Shown here: in pieces, positions 1-10,008 of the stretch
How the letters are laid out: the number at the start of each line of letters is the position of its first letter
How positions within the stretch are numbered: the stretch's first letter is position 1
NCBI GenBank assembly: GCA_965216725.1
Contig: CBDCGI010000005.1
Location: forward strand, 231,298-295,297
Length of the DNA stretch: 64,000 nucleotides
Source: JACZUI01 sp965216725
Lineage (GTDB): Bacteria; Actinomycetota; Acidimicrobiia; Spongiisociales; ZC4RG35
Direction of reading: 5' to 3'
Program-made: the position numbers and the translations under genes
The notes under the pieces: generated by a model
What the model was told of the DNA's origin: nothing
The model's database searches: none
What the model saw: the letters and a program-made list of their open reading frames with translations, nothing else

Positions 1-109
1 TGACGGTGTCGGAAGAAACGGTTTCTGCCGCCCCGGCCGGCGTCTCGGAGCCGAGGACCACAACCAGCAGCGTCAGCAGGGCGAACGCCGCCCTAGATAG
101 GTAACGCAT
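1..109 (-). CDS. Secreted protein, N-terminal 36 residues only (runs off the window)
   Basis: An ATG at 109 opens a frame that runs to the window edge. Its first residues are basic (MRYLSR), followed by a hydrophobic stretch of about 15 residues and an ETPAGAAE segment that looks like a signal peptidase I site. It starts 17 nt inside the end of nuoN in another frame, so it is probably translationally coupled and cotranscribed as the last visible gene of the nuo operon. Nothing of the mature protein is visible, so no function can be assigned. It is not a standard nuo subunit. Confidence 0.6.
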   Translation of the reverse strand, partial: MRYLSRAAFALLTLLVVVLGSETPAGAAETVSSDTV

Positions 110-1559
110 CGGTGGCCAGGTCGAGCAGGGAGCCGGGAAGGATGCCCCAGACCAGAGTCGCAGCCACCGCCAACCCGAGGACCCAGCCCAAAGGTTGGGT
201 GACCACGGGAGCTGTCGCCTCTTCAGGCCCCTCGTCCATGAACATGACGACAACGATTCTGAGGTAGAACGCGAAAGCGATCACGGAGGCCAGCACTGCT
301 ACCACGACCAGCCACTCGTATCCCGCGTTCCACGCATCGGCGAATACTCCGAACTTCGCCACGAATCCCGACGTAACAGGAAGACCGGCCATGCCCAACA
401 GCAGTACGGCAAACGACATCGCGATCACCGGGCTGGTTCTCGCCAACCCCCGGAACTGCCGCAATGGCGACCCTCTCTCGTCCCCAGAGTCGATGGCGGC
501 CACCACTGCGAACGCTCCAACGAGCTGGATCGAGTAGACGGCGAGGTAGAAGAGTATTCCCTGGGTGGTACCACCAACGACGCCTGTCATGATGAACCCG
601 GCGTGGGCAACACCCGAGTAGGCCAGCATGCGGCGAACGTCATCCTGTACCAACGCCAGCACCGAGCCCACAAGCATGCTCAACGCGGCGACACCAGCCG
701 CTACAGGGAGCCAAGTCGCGTTCAGATCACCCACGGCGGTGATGAGAATCCGGACAATCGCCGCAAAGCCGGCGATCTTGGCGACAGCGGCCATGTAACC
801 CACCAACCCAGACGGCGCTCCCTGATACACATCAGGCGCCCATGTGTGGAATGGGGCAGCGGAGACCTTGAACCCCAGGCCCGCTATCACCAGGCCGATG
901 CCGATGTAGATCACATCAGGGCGAGTGACTATGAATTGGTCGAAGAACTGCCTTATGTCGAGCACTCCGAACTGGCCGGTGCCCGCGTAAATCAGCGCCA
1001 CCCCGTAGATGAAGACTGCTGAGGCAAAAGAGCCCAGGAGGAAGTACTTGAGTGCCGCCTCCTCCGACTCCAACCTCTCTCGAGCAAACCCCGCAAGCAC
1101 ATACAACGCGATCGAACCGACTTCCAGGCCGAGGAACATCATCACCAGATTGTTCGAGGCAACCATGATGGAGAACCCGGTGGTTGCCAGAAGGATGAGG
1201 GCCAGCGCTTCTGCGCCGCGCCTACCCAGCCCCTCGATGAAGCGCCATCCAGCGAGCAGGCCGAGGCCGGTCACCGCAATCAGGGCGAAACGGGCGAACA
1301 CCGCGAAGCCGTCCATGACGATCATCCCGGAGAAGGTGATGAGGGCATCTATGTCCAGAATCTCGGCGGCGTCTTCGGCTGCCAGCTTTTGAGCCACCGT
1401 GATCGACGCTGCGGCGATAAGAGCCACTGCGGTCAAAGCCCCCAAGACCTTGGTCGCAGGCTTCCACTGCACCTCCACAAGAAGCACTACGGCGGCTCCT
1501 ACCGCCATGACCAATTCCGGCGCGATGGACATCCACGCGACGTCGGGAGTGGCGATCAT
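93..1559 (-). CDS. nuoN: NADH-quinone oxidoreductase subunit N
   Basis: Antiporter-like membrane subunit of complex I (488 aa, normal length), part of the proton-pumping arm. The protein is almost entirely hydrophobic. It carries the family's glutamate in a MMFLGLEVGSIALYVL helix and a conserved lysine helix GLGFKVSAAPFHTWAPDVYQGAP that is shared with Mrp-type antiporters. It starts at ATG 1559, overlapping the nuoM stop by 4 nt, which implies translational coupling. It is the last classical subunit of the operon, and a secreted-protein gene follows with a 17-nt overlap. Confidence 0.96.
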   Translation of the reverse strand: MIATPDVAWMSIAPELVMAVGAAVVLLVEVQWKPATKVLGALTAVALIAAASITVAQKLAAEDAAEILDIDALITFSGMIVMDGFAVFARFALIAVTGLGLLAGWRFIEGLGRRGAEALALILLATTGFSIMVASNNLVMMFLGLEVGSIALYVLAGFARERLESEEAALKYFLLGSFASAVFIYGVALIYAGTGQFGVLDIRQFFDQFIVTRPDVIYIGIGLVIAGLGFKVSAAPFHTWAPDVYQGAPSGLVGYMAAVAKIAGFAAIVRILITAVGDLNATWLPVAAGVAALSMLVGSVLALVQDDVRRMLAYSGVAHAGFIMTGVVGGTTQGILFYLAVYSIQLVGAFAVVAAIDSGDERGSPLRQFRGLARTSPVIAMSFAVLLLGMAGLPVTSGFVAKFGVFADAWNAGYEWLVVVAVLASVIAFAFYLRIVVVMFMDEGPEEATAPVVTQPLGWVLGLAVAATLVWGILPGSLLDLATDALPI

Positions 1560-3088
1560 GGGCCCGCCTCTCCGGCGACGGAGACGTCGGCCAAACGCCC
1601 GGGCTCGGGAACCTCATAGTCAGTCTGGGCAACGACCCGGTCGAGGGTGGCTTCCGTCGAAGGGGCGATCTTGTCCAGAAGGACCGACGGGTAGAGCCCC
1701 AAAACCAGCACCAGTGCGGCCAACGGGGCCAGGAGACCGATCTCCCTCATCGACAGGTCCGCCAGGCCCTTGTTCTCCTCAATTCTGGGCTCGCCGGTGA
1801 AGACTCGCTCGTACGCCCACAACATGTACACGGCGGCGAGAATCACACCGCCGGCAGCGATGATCGCCGGAACGGGCAGCGTGGCGAAAGAACCGACCAG
1901 CACCAGGAATTCTCCTACGAATCCGTTGAGTCCGGGGAGGCCGATCGAGGCGAAGGCCATGAACAAGAAGAACCCCGCGAAGACCGGCATCACCTTCTGC
2001 AAGCCACCGAAGTCTGAGATCTTCTTGGTGTGCCTTCGCTCGTAGATCATTCCGACCAACAGAAATAGGGCACCGGTAGTGAGACCGTGGTTGACGTTCT
2101 GGATGACCGCACCTTGCAGGCCACCAGAAGTGAGGGCGAATGTACCGAGGACTATGAACCCGAGATGGCTTACCGACGAATAGGCGACCAGCCTCTTGAG
2201 ATCCGGCTGGACGATCGCGACCACGGCACCGTAGATGATCCCAATGACAGCGATGGCTGCCATGATCGGCACCGCGTCGACCGATGCCTCCGGAAAGAGC
2301 GTCAGGTTGAATCGGAGCAGACCGTAGGTGCCGAGCTTCAGGAGCACACCTGCCAGCAACACCGAGCCGGCCGTGGGCGCCTCAACATGGGCGTCAGGCA
2401 GCCAGGTGTGCAGCGGAAACAGCGGCACTTTGATCGCGAAAGCGAGAGCAAACGCTGCAAAAAGCCACCGTTCGAGACCGGTGCCCAGCTCCAACGCCGC
2501 AAGGTCGCCGAGAGCGAAGGAAAGCTCTCCGAACTGAGATGAGTGCTGTACCGCCAGAGCAATGATGCCGGCCAGCATCAAGGCCGATCCGAACGCCGTA
2601 TAGATGAAGAACTTCATGGCGGCGTACACCCGACGCTCGCTTCCCCATATCCCGATGATGAAGTACATCGGAACCAGGATCACCTCGAAGAACACGAAGA
2701 ACAGAAAGAGATCCTGCGCCAAGAAGACACCGATCATCCCGGCTTCGAGAAGCAGTGTGTTGACAACAAACTCCTTCTTCCGAAGCGTGATCGAGGTAGA
2801 CGCACCAAGGGCGATGGGAACCAGCAGAGTGGTCAGCAGAACCATCGGCAGCGATATCCCGTCGACACCGAGGTGCCAGGACATGCCCCAAGGCTCATAC
2901 CACGACACGTCCACCACCATCTGCATCGTGGGCGATGGCTCGAACTCGGTGAACATGTAGCCGGCCAGGGCGAGCGGCAGAACCGAAAGGGCGATCCCGA
3001 GAGGCAAATGGACCTCACCCCTTCGCGAAGGGACCAGCATCACGACCAACGCGGCCGCTACGGGTAGCAGAACGAGGGCTGTCAACAT
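1556..3088 (-). CDS. nuoM: NADH-quinone oxidoreductase subunit M
   Basis: Antiporter-like, proton-pumping membrane subunit of complex I (510 aa, as expected). The family landmarks are visible: an early glutamate in FFVFFEVILVPMYFIIGIWG, the helix FAIKVPLFPLHTWLPDAHVEAPT with its conserved lysine, and HLGFIVLG. About 14 membrane segments can be read. The gene follows nuoL after 46 nt, the largest gap inside the operon, and overlaps nuoN by 4 nt. Confidence 0.96.
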   Translation of the reverse strand: MLTALVLLPVAAALVVMLVPSRRGEVHLPLGIALSVLPLALAGYMFTEFEPSPTMQMVVDVSWYEPWGMSWHLGVDGISLPMVLLTTLLVPIALGASTSITLRKKEFVVNTLLLEAGMIGVFLAQDLFLFFVFFEVILVPMYFIIGIWGSERRVYAAMKFFIYTAFGSALMLAGIIALAVQHSSQFGELSFALGDLAALELGTGLERWLFAAFALAFAIKVPLFPLHTWLPDAHVEAPTAGSVLLAGVLLKLGTYGLLRFNLTLFPEASVDAVPIMAAIAVIGIIYGAVVAIVQPDLKRLVAYSSVSHLGFIVLGTFALTSGGLQGAVIQNVNHGLTTGALFLLVGMIYERRHTKKISDFGGLQKVMPVFAGFFLFMAFASIGLPGLNGFVGEFLVLVGSFATLPVPAIIAAGGVILAAVYMLWAYERVFTGEPRIEENKGLADLSMREIGLLAPLAALVLVLGLYPSVLLDKIAPSTEATLDRVVAQTDYEVPEPGRLADVSVAGEAGP

Positions 3089-3134
3089 GATCGGCCCGTC
3101 TCCCGACAGAAACCAGGGGCCGAGGATCGGTGGC

Positions 3135-5018
3135 TCATCCGTTGGCCACCAGCCAAGCGATTACAACCAGCACCCCACCAAGGAACAGCACCCCGTAGTT
3201 GCGAACGTATCCGGTTTGCAAGGAGCGCGTCATCTCCCCGGCGCGGCGGGCCATGGCGCCGACACCGTTGACGGCGCCGTCGATCAGCCGGCTGTCGACG
3301 GTGAACGCGGCCACCTCGGCGACCCTTCGCCCCGGGCGCACGATTGCCGCCCCGTAGATCTCGTCGACCTCGTAGGCGTTCTCCCAAGCACCCCAGAGGG
3401 GCTCGAAGTTCTCTTCGAAGGAACGCCACGCCTGGCGGGGCCGACGGTAAGTGAGATAGGCGAAGCCAATGCCTATCACGCCTGCCAGCACGGACAGGCC
3501 GGCCAGAACGACCAGGATCGTGGCACCCTCGGGTGGGTGCTGAAGGTGAACAAGCTCAAACGACGGCTCCAAGAAATGTTCGAGTCCCAACGAGAAGGGC
3601 GTGTTGACCAGGCCTCCCACCACTGACAGGACGGCGAGAACCACCAACGGAACCGTCATCACCCGCGGCGACTCGTGAGGCTCGACACCTTCGTCCCACC
3701 GGCTATCGCCCCAAAACACCAGCATCCACTGCCTCGTCATGTAGAAGGCGGTGAGAAGAGCGGTTACGAGCCCGATCACCCACAACACGGCAAACCAGGA
3801 GCCTCGCTCAAAAGTCGCGGCGAGGATCTCGTCTTTCGACCAGAACCCGGAAAGAATCGGAATCCCGGAGATGGCCAGCGTTGCAATGCCCATGGTGGTT
3901 GCGGTGATCGGCATCCGTTTCGCCAACCCACCCATCTTGTCCATGTCCTGGGCATCGTTCAGGGCGTGAATCACCGACCCGGCTCCGAGGAAGAGGAGGG
4001 CTTTGAAGAAGGCATGAGTCATCAAATGGAAGATCCCCGCTACGTAAGCCGTGGTCCCCACCGCCAAGAACATGTATCCGAGTTGGGAGACTGTCGAATA
4101 TGCGAGGACCCTCTTGATGTCTCGCTGCGCAAGCGCAATCGACGCTGCGAAGAGCGCGGTGGCCGCGCCCACGATCGCCACCACGTTGGAGGCAACCGGC
4201 GCAAGCTCGAAGATCGCCGCCGAGCGGGCAATCAGATACACGCCGGCAGTCACCATCGTCGCCGCGTGGATGAGGGCCGACACCGGAGTCGGCCCCTCCA
4301 TGGCGTCGGGCAACCACACGTACAGGGGGATCTGCGCCGACTTTCCGGCAGCGCCGATCAGCATCATCAAACCGACTGCAGTTGCCGTGGACGCGCTCAG
4401 CACCTCGCCCGCCCGCTCGAAGATGCCGGCGTAGGACAGCGTCCCGAAAGAGGTGAAGACGATCATCAACCCGATCATCAACCCGAAATCGCCGATGCGA
4501 TTGACGACAAAAGCCTTCTTTGCTGCAGCGGCTGCCGACCCGCGGGTAAACCAAAAACCGATGAGCAGATAGGAACAGAGCCCAACCAACTCCCAACCCA
4601 GGAACAACATGGCGTAGTTGCCTCCCAGGACCAGGATCAACATCGATGCCGTGAAGAGGTTCAGATAGGTGAAGAAACGGTGAAAGCGGGCATCACCATG
4701 CATGTAGCCGACGGCGAAGACGTGGATGAGTGTGCCCACGCCGGTCACCACCAGCGCCATGAGTGCTGCGAGCGGGTCCCAGAGCAGCTCCAGGTTGGCG
4801 CCAATGGCCGGCATCCAGTCCCACAGCTCGACCACCTCACCGTGATCGCCCCCCTCCAAGAACGGCCAGGCAGCAACGGCTGCGACCACAAAAGCGGAGC
4901 CGCTCATCAAGGTCGCCAACCATCCCGACCCGGGCTCGCCCAGATATCTCCCGGCGAAAAGAAGGATCAGGGCACCGACGAGGGGAAGGGCGATGATGAG
5001 CCAGATGAACTCGGTCAC
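3135..5018 (-). CDS. nuoL: NADH-quinone oxidoreductase subunit L
   Basis: Largest antiporter-like subunit of complex I (627 aa), which carries the long lateral helix at its C-terminus. Recognised by FLGWELVGLCSYLLIGFW, KSAQIPLYVWLPDAMEGPTPVSALIHAAT and the TMVTAGVYLI helix. The C-terminal region (about residues 480-627) holds an amphipathic stretch and a final TM helix, consistent with the piston-like lateral helix. It starts 1 nt after the nuoK stop and is part of the uninterrupted nuo operon. Confidence 0.96.
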   Translation of the reverse strand: MTEFIWLIIALPLVGALILLFAGRYLGEPGSGWLATLMSGSAFVVAAVAAWPFLEGGDHGEVVELWDWMPAIGANLELLWDPLAALMALVVTGVGTLIHVFAVGYMHGDARFHRFFTYLNLFTASMLILVLGGNYAMLFLGWELVGLCSYLLIGFWFTRGSAAAAAKKAFVVNRIGDFGLMIGLMIVFTSFGTLSYAGIFERAGEVLSASTATAVGLMMLIGAAGKSAQIPLYVWLPDAMEGPTPVSALIHAATMVTAGVYLIARSAAIFELAPVASNVVAIVGAATALFAASIALAQRDIKRVLAYSTVSQLGYMFLAVGTTAYVAGIFHLMTHAFFKALLFLGAGSVIHALNDAQDMDKMGGLAKRMPITATTMGIATLAISGIPILSGFWSKDEILAATFERGSWFAVLWVIGLVTALLTAFYMTRQWMLVFWGDSRWDEGVEPHESPRVMTVPLVVLAVLSVVGGLVNTPFSLGLEHFLEPSFELVHLQHPPEGATILVVLAGLSVLAGVIGIGFAYLTYRRPRQAWRSFEENFEPLWGAWENAYEVDEIYGAAIVRPGRRVAEVAAFTVDSRLIDGAVNGVGAMARRAGEMTRSLQTGYVRNYGVLFLGGVLVVIAWLVANG

Positions 5019-5019
5019 T

Positions 5020-5321
<302 letters not shown>

Positions 5322-5322
<1 letters not shown>

Positions 5323-5843
5323 CAGCGGACCCTCCGACGAAACTGAGCCAACGAGATTGCGCCTGCCGCTGCGATAGTCAGCAGCAGAGCCGTGGCCTCG
5401 AAGGCCAGAACCCAGTTTGTGAACAGCGGCTCGGCCACCGCCTGGATCGTCCCGTTGGTGGCCGCGGGGTCGACATCACTTGCCGCCGGCACCCAACTGA
5501 AATCGCCGCTGATGGTGATGGCCCCCGCAAGCAGGATGATCAGACCGGCAAGCCCGCCGACGACCAGCCTCTGATTGGGCAATGTCTCAGAAGTGTCTTC
5601 TTCCTTGTCGACGCCGATGAGCATGATCACGAATAGGAACAGCGTCATGACGGCGCCGGCGTACACGATCACCTGAACTGCGGCGACGAAGTGGGCGAGT
5701 TGGGCCACATACAGAACCGCTACCGAGAACAAGGTTCCGAGGAGGCCCATGGCCGAGTAGATCGGGTTGCGCGCTATCACCACGGTCACCGCCCCGGCCA
5801 GGGCCGTTGCGCCCATCAGCACGAAGAGAATGGCCTCAGCCAT
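5322..5843 (-). CDS. nuoJ: NADH-quinone oxidoreductase subunit J
   Basis: Complex I membrane subunit (173 aa from the chosen start), with five hydrophobic segments and the conserved VIVYAGAVMTLFLFVIML helix. The frame is open further upstream to 5930, but ATG 5843 (MAEAILFVL) matches the family N-terminus and overlaps the nuoI stop by 8 nt. The upstream extension is basic and polar, unlike the family, so it was rejected. The C-terminal region between the last helices has a periplasmic-looking loop. Confidence 0.93.
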
Positions 5844-6486
5844 CGTCGACCTCGGTCCGGGTGTCACGCTCCACCTGGTCCGGCTCAGGGTCCCAATCGC
5901 CAGGCCCCGGAGTGGGCTGCCACATGGCAACCCCCTCGTACGAAGCGCGTCCTGCAGGAGCGGTGGCTCTCACCCAGCCGTCGGCGGCGTCCAATTCCGA
6001 AAGGTCGGCCAACTGATCGTCCGGGAACATGTGGGGCACCGAGCCGTCGGCCCCCATCAGAAGCGTCTCTTTGGTGTAGATCGCATCCTGACGGTTGGTG
6101 GTCGACATCTCGAAGAGATGGGTCATGGTGATGGCTTCCGTCGGGCAGGCCTCCACACAAAGGCCGCAAAAGATGCATCGGAGCATGTTGATCTCGTAGA
6201 CGAAACCGAAGCGCTCCCCTGGCGAAGTCGGCTCGTCGGGGTCGTTGTCCATACCCCGGACGTAAATGCATTGAGCCGGGCAGGCACCAGCGCACAGCTC
6301 ACACCCGATGCACTTCTCCATGCCGTCGGGATATCTGTTCAGGACATGACGCCCGTGAAACCGCTGCGGCTTCTCCCGCATCTCGTCCGGGTACCGGGTC
6401 GTGACCATCTCCTTGCCGGTGATGGTTCGCACCATCGTCTTGCCCGTCACCCGCAAACCCTTCAGAAGTTCGGTGAAGACGCCCAT
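5836..6486 (-). CDS. nuoI: NADH-quinone oxidoreductase subunit I (two 4Fe-4S clusters)
   Basis: Peripheral-arm ferredoxin-like subunit carrying clusters N6a and N6b that pass electrons toward NuoB. Two CxxCxxCxxxCP motifs are visible, with Cys59/62/65/69 and Cys104/107/110/114. The protein is 216 aa, with an extended polar C-terminus of about 90 residues after the second cluster, longer than in many proteobacterial homologues but seen in Actinobacteria. It starts 1 nt after the nuoH stop. Confidence 0.95.
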   Translation of the reverse strand: MGVFTELLKGLRVTGKTMVRTITGKEMVTTRYPDEMREKPQRFHGRHVLNRYPDGMEKCIGCELCAGACPAQCIYVRGMDNDPDEPTSPGERFGFVYEINMLRCIFCGLCVEACPTEAITMTHLFEMSTTNRQDAIYTKETLLMGADGSVPHMFPDDQLADLSELDAADGWVRATAPAGRASYEGVAMWQPTPGPGDWDPEPDQVERDTRTEVDDG

Positions 6487-6487
6487 C

Positions 6488-7594
6488 TCAGCCCCAAGGT
6501 GTCCCGAACTGGCGGAAGCTTATGACAACTGTGGAGATGACCAGCCAGCCCAGGGCCCCGGGGATCAACCGCTTCCAGCCCAGCGCCATCAGCTGGTCGT
6601 AGCGAAGACGGGGCAGGGTGGATCGGAGCCAGAAGAAGAGGAAGACGATGGCGTAGGTCTTCACCAGGAACCAGATGAATGGGAGCAGCCCAGATATGAA
6701 GGCCGGAAGCACATCGTCGAAGGTCGGACCGTTCCAGCCTCCCAGGAACAATGTCGCCGCCACCGCCGACATCGAGAAGATGTTGATGTATTCGGCCAGG
6801 AAGAACATGGCGAAGCGGGCCCCTGAGTACTCGGTGTGGAACCCGCCCACGAGCTCCTGCTCTGCCTCGACCAGATCGAACGGCGCCCTGTTGGTCTCGG
6901 CCACAATCGCGATGAGGAAGATCACAAAGGCAACGATCTGAGGGAAGACGAACCAGCGAGGAACGAAGCGGAGGACCGGCTCGAGAGCCGGTATCACGTC
7001 ACCCCAAGTGCCTGACTGCCGTTCCACGATCTCTGCGAGGGACAGAGTTCCCCCGTCGCCTTGTGTTGCTGTGAACATCACCACCGCGACCATCGCCAAC
7101 CCCATGGCAGCTTCGTAGGAGATGGCTTGAGCAGTGGCGCGGACACCACCGATCAGCGGGTATTTGGATCCCGATGACCAGCCCGCGAGCACTATCGCGT
7201 ACACCGCCATCGACGACATGGCGAGGATGAAGAGCAGGCCGATGTTGAGATCGGCGCCTTGCAATGTGATCTCGTGGTCGCCGATGGTGAAAGGCCTGCC
7301 GAACGGCACCATCATGAAAATGAGAAAGGCCGGGATGACGGCCAGGAACGGAGCGAGGGCGTACATCGCGTACTCCACCCGGCGGGGGGTCACAGACTCT
7401 TTGAAGAAGAGCTTGAAGGCGTCGGCCAGCGTCTGCAGGATTCCAAATGGGCCGGCCCGGCTAGGCCCGATCCTGCTCTGCATATCGGCGACGATCTTCC
7501 GCTCCGCCCAAACGTTGAGGACTGTGAGGTTGATCAGCAGCCCGAGCACCACGACTGCCTTGACAACGATGATCAGAAACTCCGCCCAGCTCAT
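6488..7594 (-). CDS. nuoH: NADH-quinone oxidoreductase subunit H
   Basis: Membrane subunit forming the quinone-chamber base of complex I (368 aa). Recognised by the cytoplasmic loop ERKIVADMQSRIGPSRAGPFGILQ, the acidic ETNRAPFDLVEAEQELVGGF loop near the quinone site, and eight or more TM helices. It starts at ATG 7594 with a 4-nt overlap of the nuoG stop. The product should sit at the junction between the hydrophilic and membrane arms. Confidence 0.96.
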   Translation of the reverse strand: MSWAEFLIIVVKAVVVLGLLINLTVLNVWAERKIVADMQSRIGPSRAGPFGILQTLADAFKLFFKESVTPRRVEYAMYALAPFLAVIPAFLIFMMVPFGRPFTIGDHEITLQGADLNIGLLFILAMSSMAVYAIVLAGWSSGSKYPLIGGVRATAQAISYEAAMGLAMVAVVMFTATQGDGGTLSLAEIVERQSGTWGDVIPALEPVLRFVPRWFVFPQIVAFVIFLIAIVAETNRAPFDLVEAEQELVGGFHTEYSGARFAMFFLAEYINIFSMSAVAATLFLGGWNGPTFDDVLPAFISGLLPFIWFLVKTYAIVFLFFWLRSTLPRLRYDQLMALGWKRLIPGALGWLVISTVVISFRQFGTPWG

Positions 7595-10008
7595 GATGTC
7601 TTCACTCTCACGACCGGGTCGGTGCCCAAAGATGCCGCTCCGGGCTGGTTCGCCGGGACGTACACGACCCCGGCCGGGGTCCCGCTGTCGACAACGGCCT
7701 CGAATTCTCCCTCTCCGTGTTTGGTCACGACTGTCAGCCCCACCCCATCGCGGGCGCCCAATCGGGTGGCATCCTCGGGATTGAGATAAGCCCTTGGCCC
7801 CGGCGCCAGGGGATACAACGAAGGGCTATGACGCAAGCGGACACCGTCGTCATACATGGTCCGCGCCGAGTGCAGAGTGAGTTCGGCTCGCGGCGCTCGC
7901 TCCCCTTTGATGGCCACCGGTATGTGAGTTATCGGCTGGCCAGACTCAAAGGCGATGATCCCGTCGCGGTGTTCCCATTCCAACGCCTCCCAGGTGACGT
8001 CCTGGTACCCGGAGACAACCGTTGCCAACTCCTTGGCGACCGTGTCGACCGAGCCGAACCCCAGACTGCGACCCGTCCGATGGGCGATGTCCTCAAGAAC
8101 CGACCACTCGGACCTGGTCTGACCGGGTCCGGGTATCAGGAGGTTCAGTTTTTGAACGCGGCCCTCGAGATTTGTTGCCGTGCCTTCCTTCTCGGAGAAA
8201 CCGGCAACCGGGAGAATGAGGTCGGCCTGTCGGTTGGAGTCGTGAATGAAGGTGTCCAAAGACACGACGTACTCGGCAGACTCCAGGGCCTCCTTGGCCT
8301 GATCGGGTCGGGGAAGGTCACCCACGGGGTCGGCGCCTACCAGCATCAGCATCCTGATCTCCCCTGACTCCGCCGCCTCCAGGATGCCCTCCGTGTCTTT
8401 CCCCACTACCTCGGGGACGGGGCCCCAATGTTCCTCGAGAATTCCCCTCCCCCCTTCATCGAGGTTGAGCCGGCCTGGGAGCAGATCGGGGGCCAAACCC
8501 ATGTCGAGAGCTCCGTAGGTGTTGGCTCGCCGTGCCAGCGGAAGAACTGCAGCGTGGTCTGCCCGGCTCCGTGCATAAGCCGCGACCGACTCCGCAAGCA
8601 GTGGATCGTCAGCCAAGGACGCCTGGCCCACGATGACAACAGTCTTGCCCTTGGCCAGCAAGGCACTGATCTCGGGGTGCTCGCCCGCTTCCAGATCGTC
8701 GAGGAGCTCGAAACCACCACCAGGCCGGTACCGGAGCTGGTGATCAGCCCGATCATCCAACCCGTTGGACCGAGGATGCACGACGACCAGTGGCACACCC
8801 AACTCCTGTGCCGCCCGCCGCACCCGGAGGTACAGGGTGGGATGCTCTTCTTTGAGGTCGGGTCCCCACACCAGGATCACGTCCGCGTCGTCGACGTCCG
8901 ATATCAGGGCGCGGTCAATCGTGGCGGCCAGAAAGTGTGAGCCAAGCGCGTTGTCGACACGGGCATCCACGTTGTTGGTTTCCAAAACGACCCTGGCGAA
9001 TTTCGACAAGGCATAGGCGTCTTCGTTGGTTCCGTGGGCGCCGCCGATAACACCAAACCCCCCACCTCCGTCTTCTGAGCGGATCAGATCGACGCGGTTG
9101 GCGACGATGTCCAACGCCTCTGCCCATGAGATCTCGACAAGGTCCCCGTCGCGTCGCACCAGAGGACTGGTGAGACGCTCAGACGACCGGAGATGCTCGA
9201 AACCGAAACGATCCTTGTCGGCGAGCCATCCGTGATTGGTGGCTTCGATGTCCACGCCGAGGATGCGGAGAATCTCGTTTTGGCTCGCCTGCACCGAAAT
9301 GCGGGGGTGGGCGGTGTCGAACATGCTCGAGCTTTCGATCATCTGCAGATCCCAAGGGCGTGCCCGAAATCGATACGGCTTCGCGGTGAGAGCCCCGACC
9401 GGGCAGATTTGCACGGTGTTCCCTGAGAAGTAGGACGAGAAAGGGAGATCCGGGAACGTGTTGACCTGCGTCGTGTTGCCCCGATCCTGGAACTCGATCA
9501 AAGGATCACCACTGATTTCATCTGAGAACCGGGTGCAGCGTGCGCACAGGATGCAACGCTCCCGGTCCAGAAGCACGAGATCGGATATCGGAATTGGCTT
9601 CTCGTAATGCCGTTTGATCTCGACAAAGCGGCTTTCCCCCGGTCCGTGCGACATCGCCTGATCCTGGAGCGGGCACTCTCCACCCTTGTCACAGACCGGG
9701 CAATCCAGGGGATGGTTGGCCAGCAGGAACTCGAGTACCGACTCCTGGGCCTTCTTGACGGACTCGCCTTTGGTATCGATGACCATGCCATCGCTGACGG
9801 GGTTGGTGCACGCCGTGATGAGCATGGGGCCTCGCGGAGTCTCCACTTCGACAAGGCACATCCTGCACATCCCGACCGGGTTCATACGTTCGTGCCAGCA
9901 GAAGCGAGGGATGTAAGTCCCTTCGTCTTGGGCTGCCTTGATCAGCAACTCACCGGCAGGCACCACGTGCTCAGCGCCATCGACGATGATCTTGACGGTG
10001 TCGCTCAC
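7591..10008 (-). CDS. nuoG: NADH-quinone oxidoreductase subunit G (Fe-S/molybdopterin-fold subunit)
   Basis: Large peripheral-arm subunit (805 aa). Domain order: 2Fe-2S ferredoxin domain (ERMNPVGMCRMCLVEVE), His/Cys cluster region (HPLDCPVCDKGGECPLQD), a 4Fe-4S pair (CILCARCTRF and ICPVGAL), then a molybdopterin-oxidoreductase-like domain without evident cofactor role. The CxxCxxxC motif of the extra N7 cluster is absent where it would be expected (an ESSSMFDTAHP stretch), so N7 is probably missing, as in many lineages. It overlaps nuoF and nuoH by 4 nt on either side. Confidence 0.95.
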   Translation of the reverse strand: MSDTVKIIVDGAEHVVPAGELLIKAAQDEGTYIPRFCWHERMNPVGMCRMCLVEVETPRGPMLITACTNPVSDGMVIDTKGESVKKAQESVLEFLLANHPLDCPVCDKGGECPLQDQAMSHGPGESRFVEIKRHYEKPIPISDLVLLDRERCILCARCTRFSDEISGDPLIEFQDRGNTTQVNTFPDLPFSSYFSGNTVQICPVGALTAKPYRFRARPWDLQMIESSSMFDTAHPRISVQASQNEILRILGVDIEATNHGWLADKDRFGFEHLRSSERLTSPLVRRDGDLVEISWAEALDIVANRVDLIRSEDGGGGFGVIGGAHGTNEDAYALSKFARVVLETNNVDARVDNALGSHFLAATIDRALISDVDDADVILVWGPDLKEEHPTLYLRVRRAAQELGVPLVVVHPRSNGLDDRADHQLRYRPGGGFELLDDLEAGEHPEISALLAKGKTVVIVGQASLADDPLLAESVAAYARSRADHAAVLPLARRANTYGALDMGLAPDLLPGRLNLDEGGRGILEEHWGPVPEVVGKDTEGILEAAESGEIRMLMLVGADPVGDLPRPDQAKEALESAEYVVSLDTFIHDSNRQADLILPVAGFSEKEGTATNLEGRVQKLNLLIPGPGQTRSEWSVLEDIAHRTGRSLGFGSVDTVAKELATVVSGYQDVTWEALEWEHRDGIIAFESGQPITHIPVAIKGERAPRAELTLHSARTMYDDGVRLRHSPSLYPLAPGPRAYLNPEDATRLGARDGVGLTVVTKHGEGEFEAVVDSGTPAGVVYVPANQPGAASLGTDPVVRVKTS

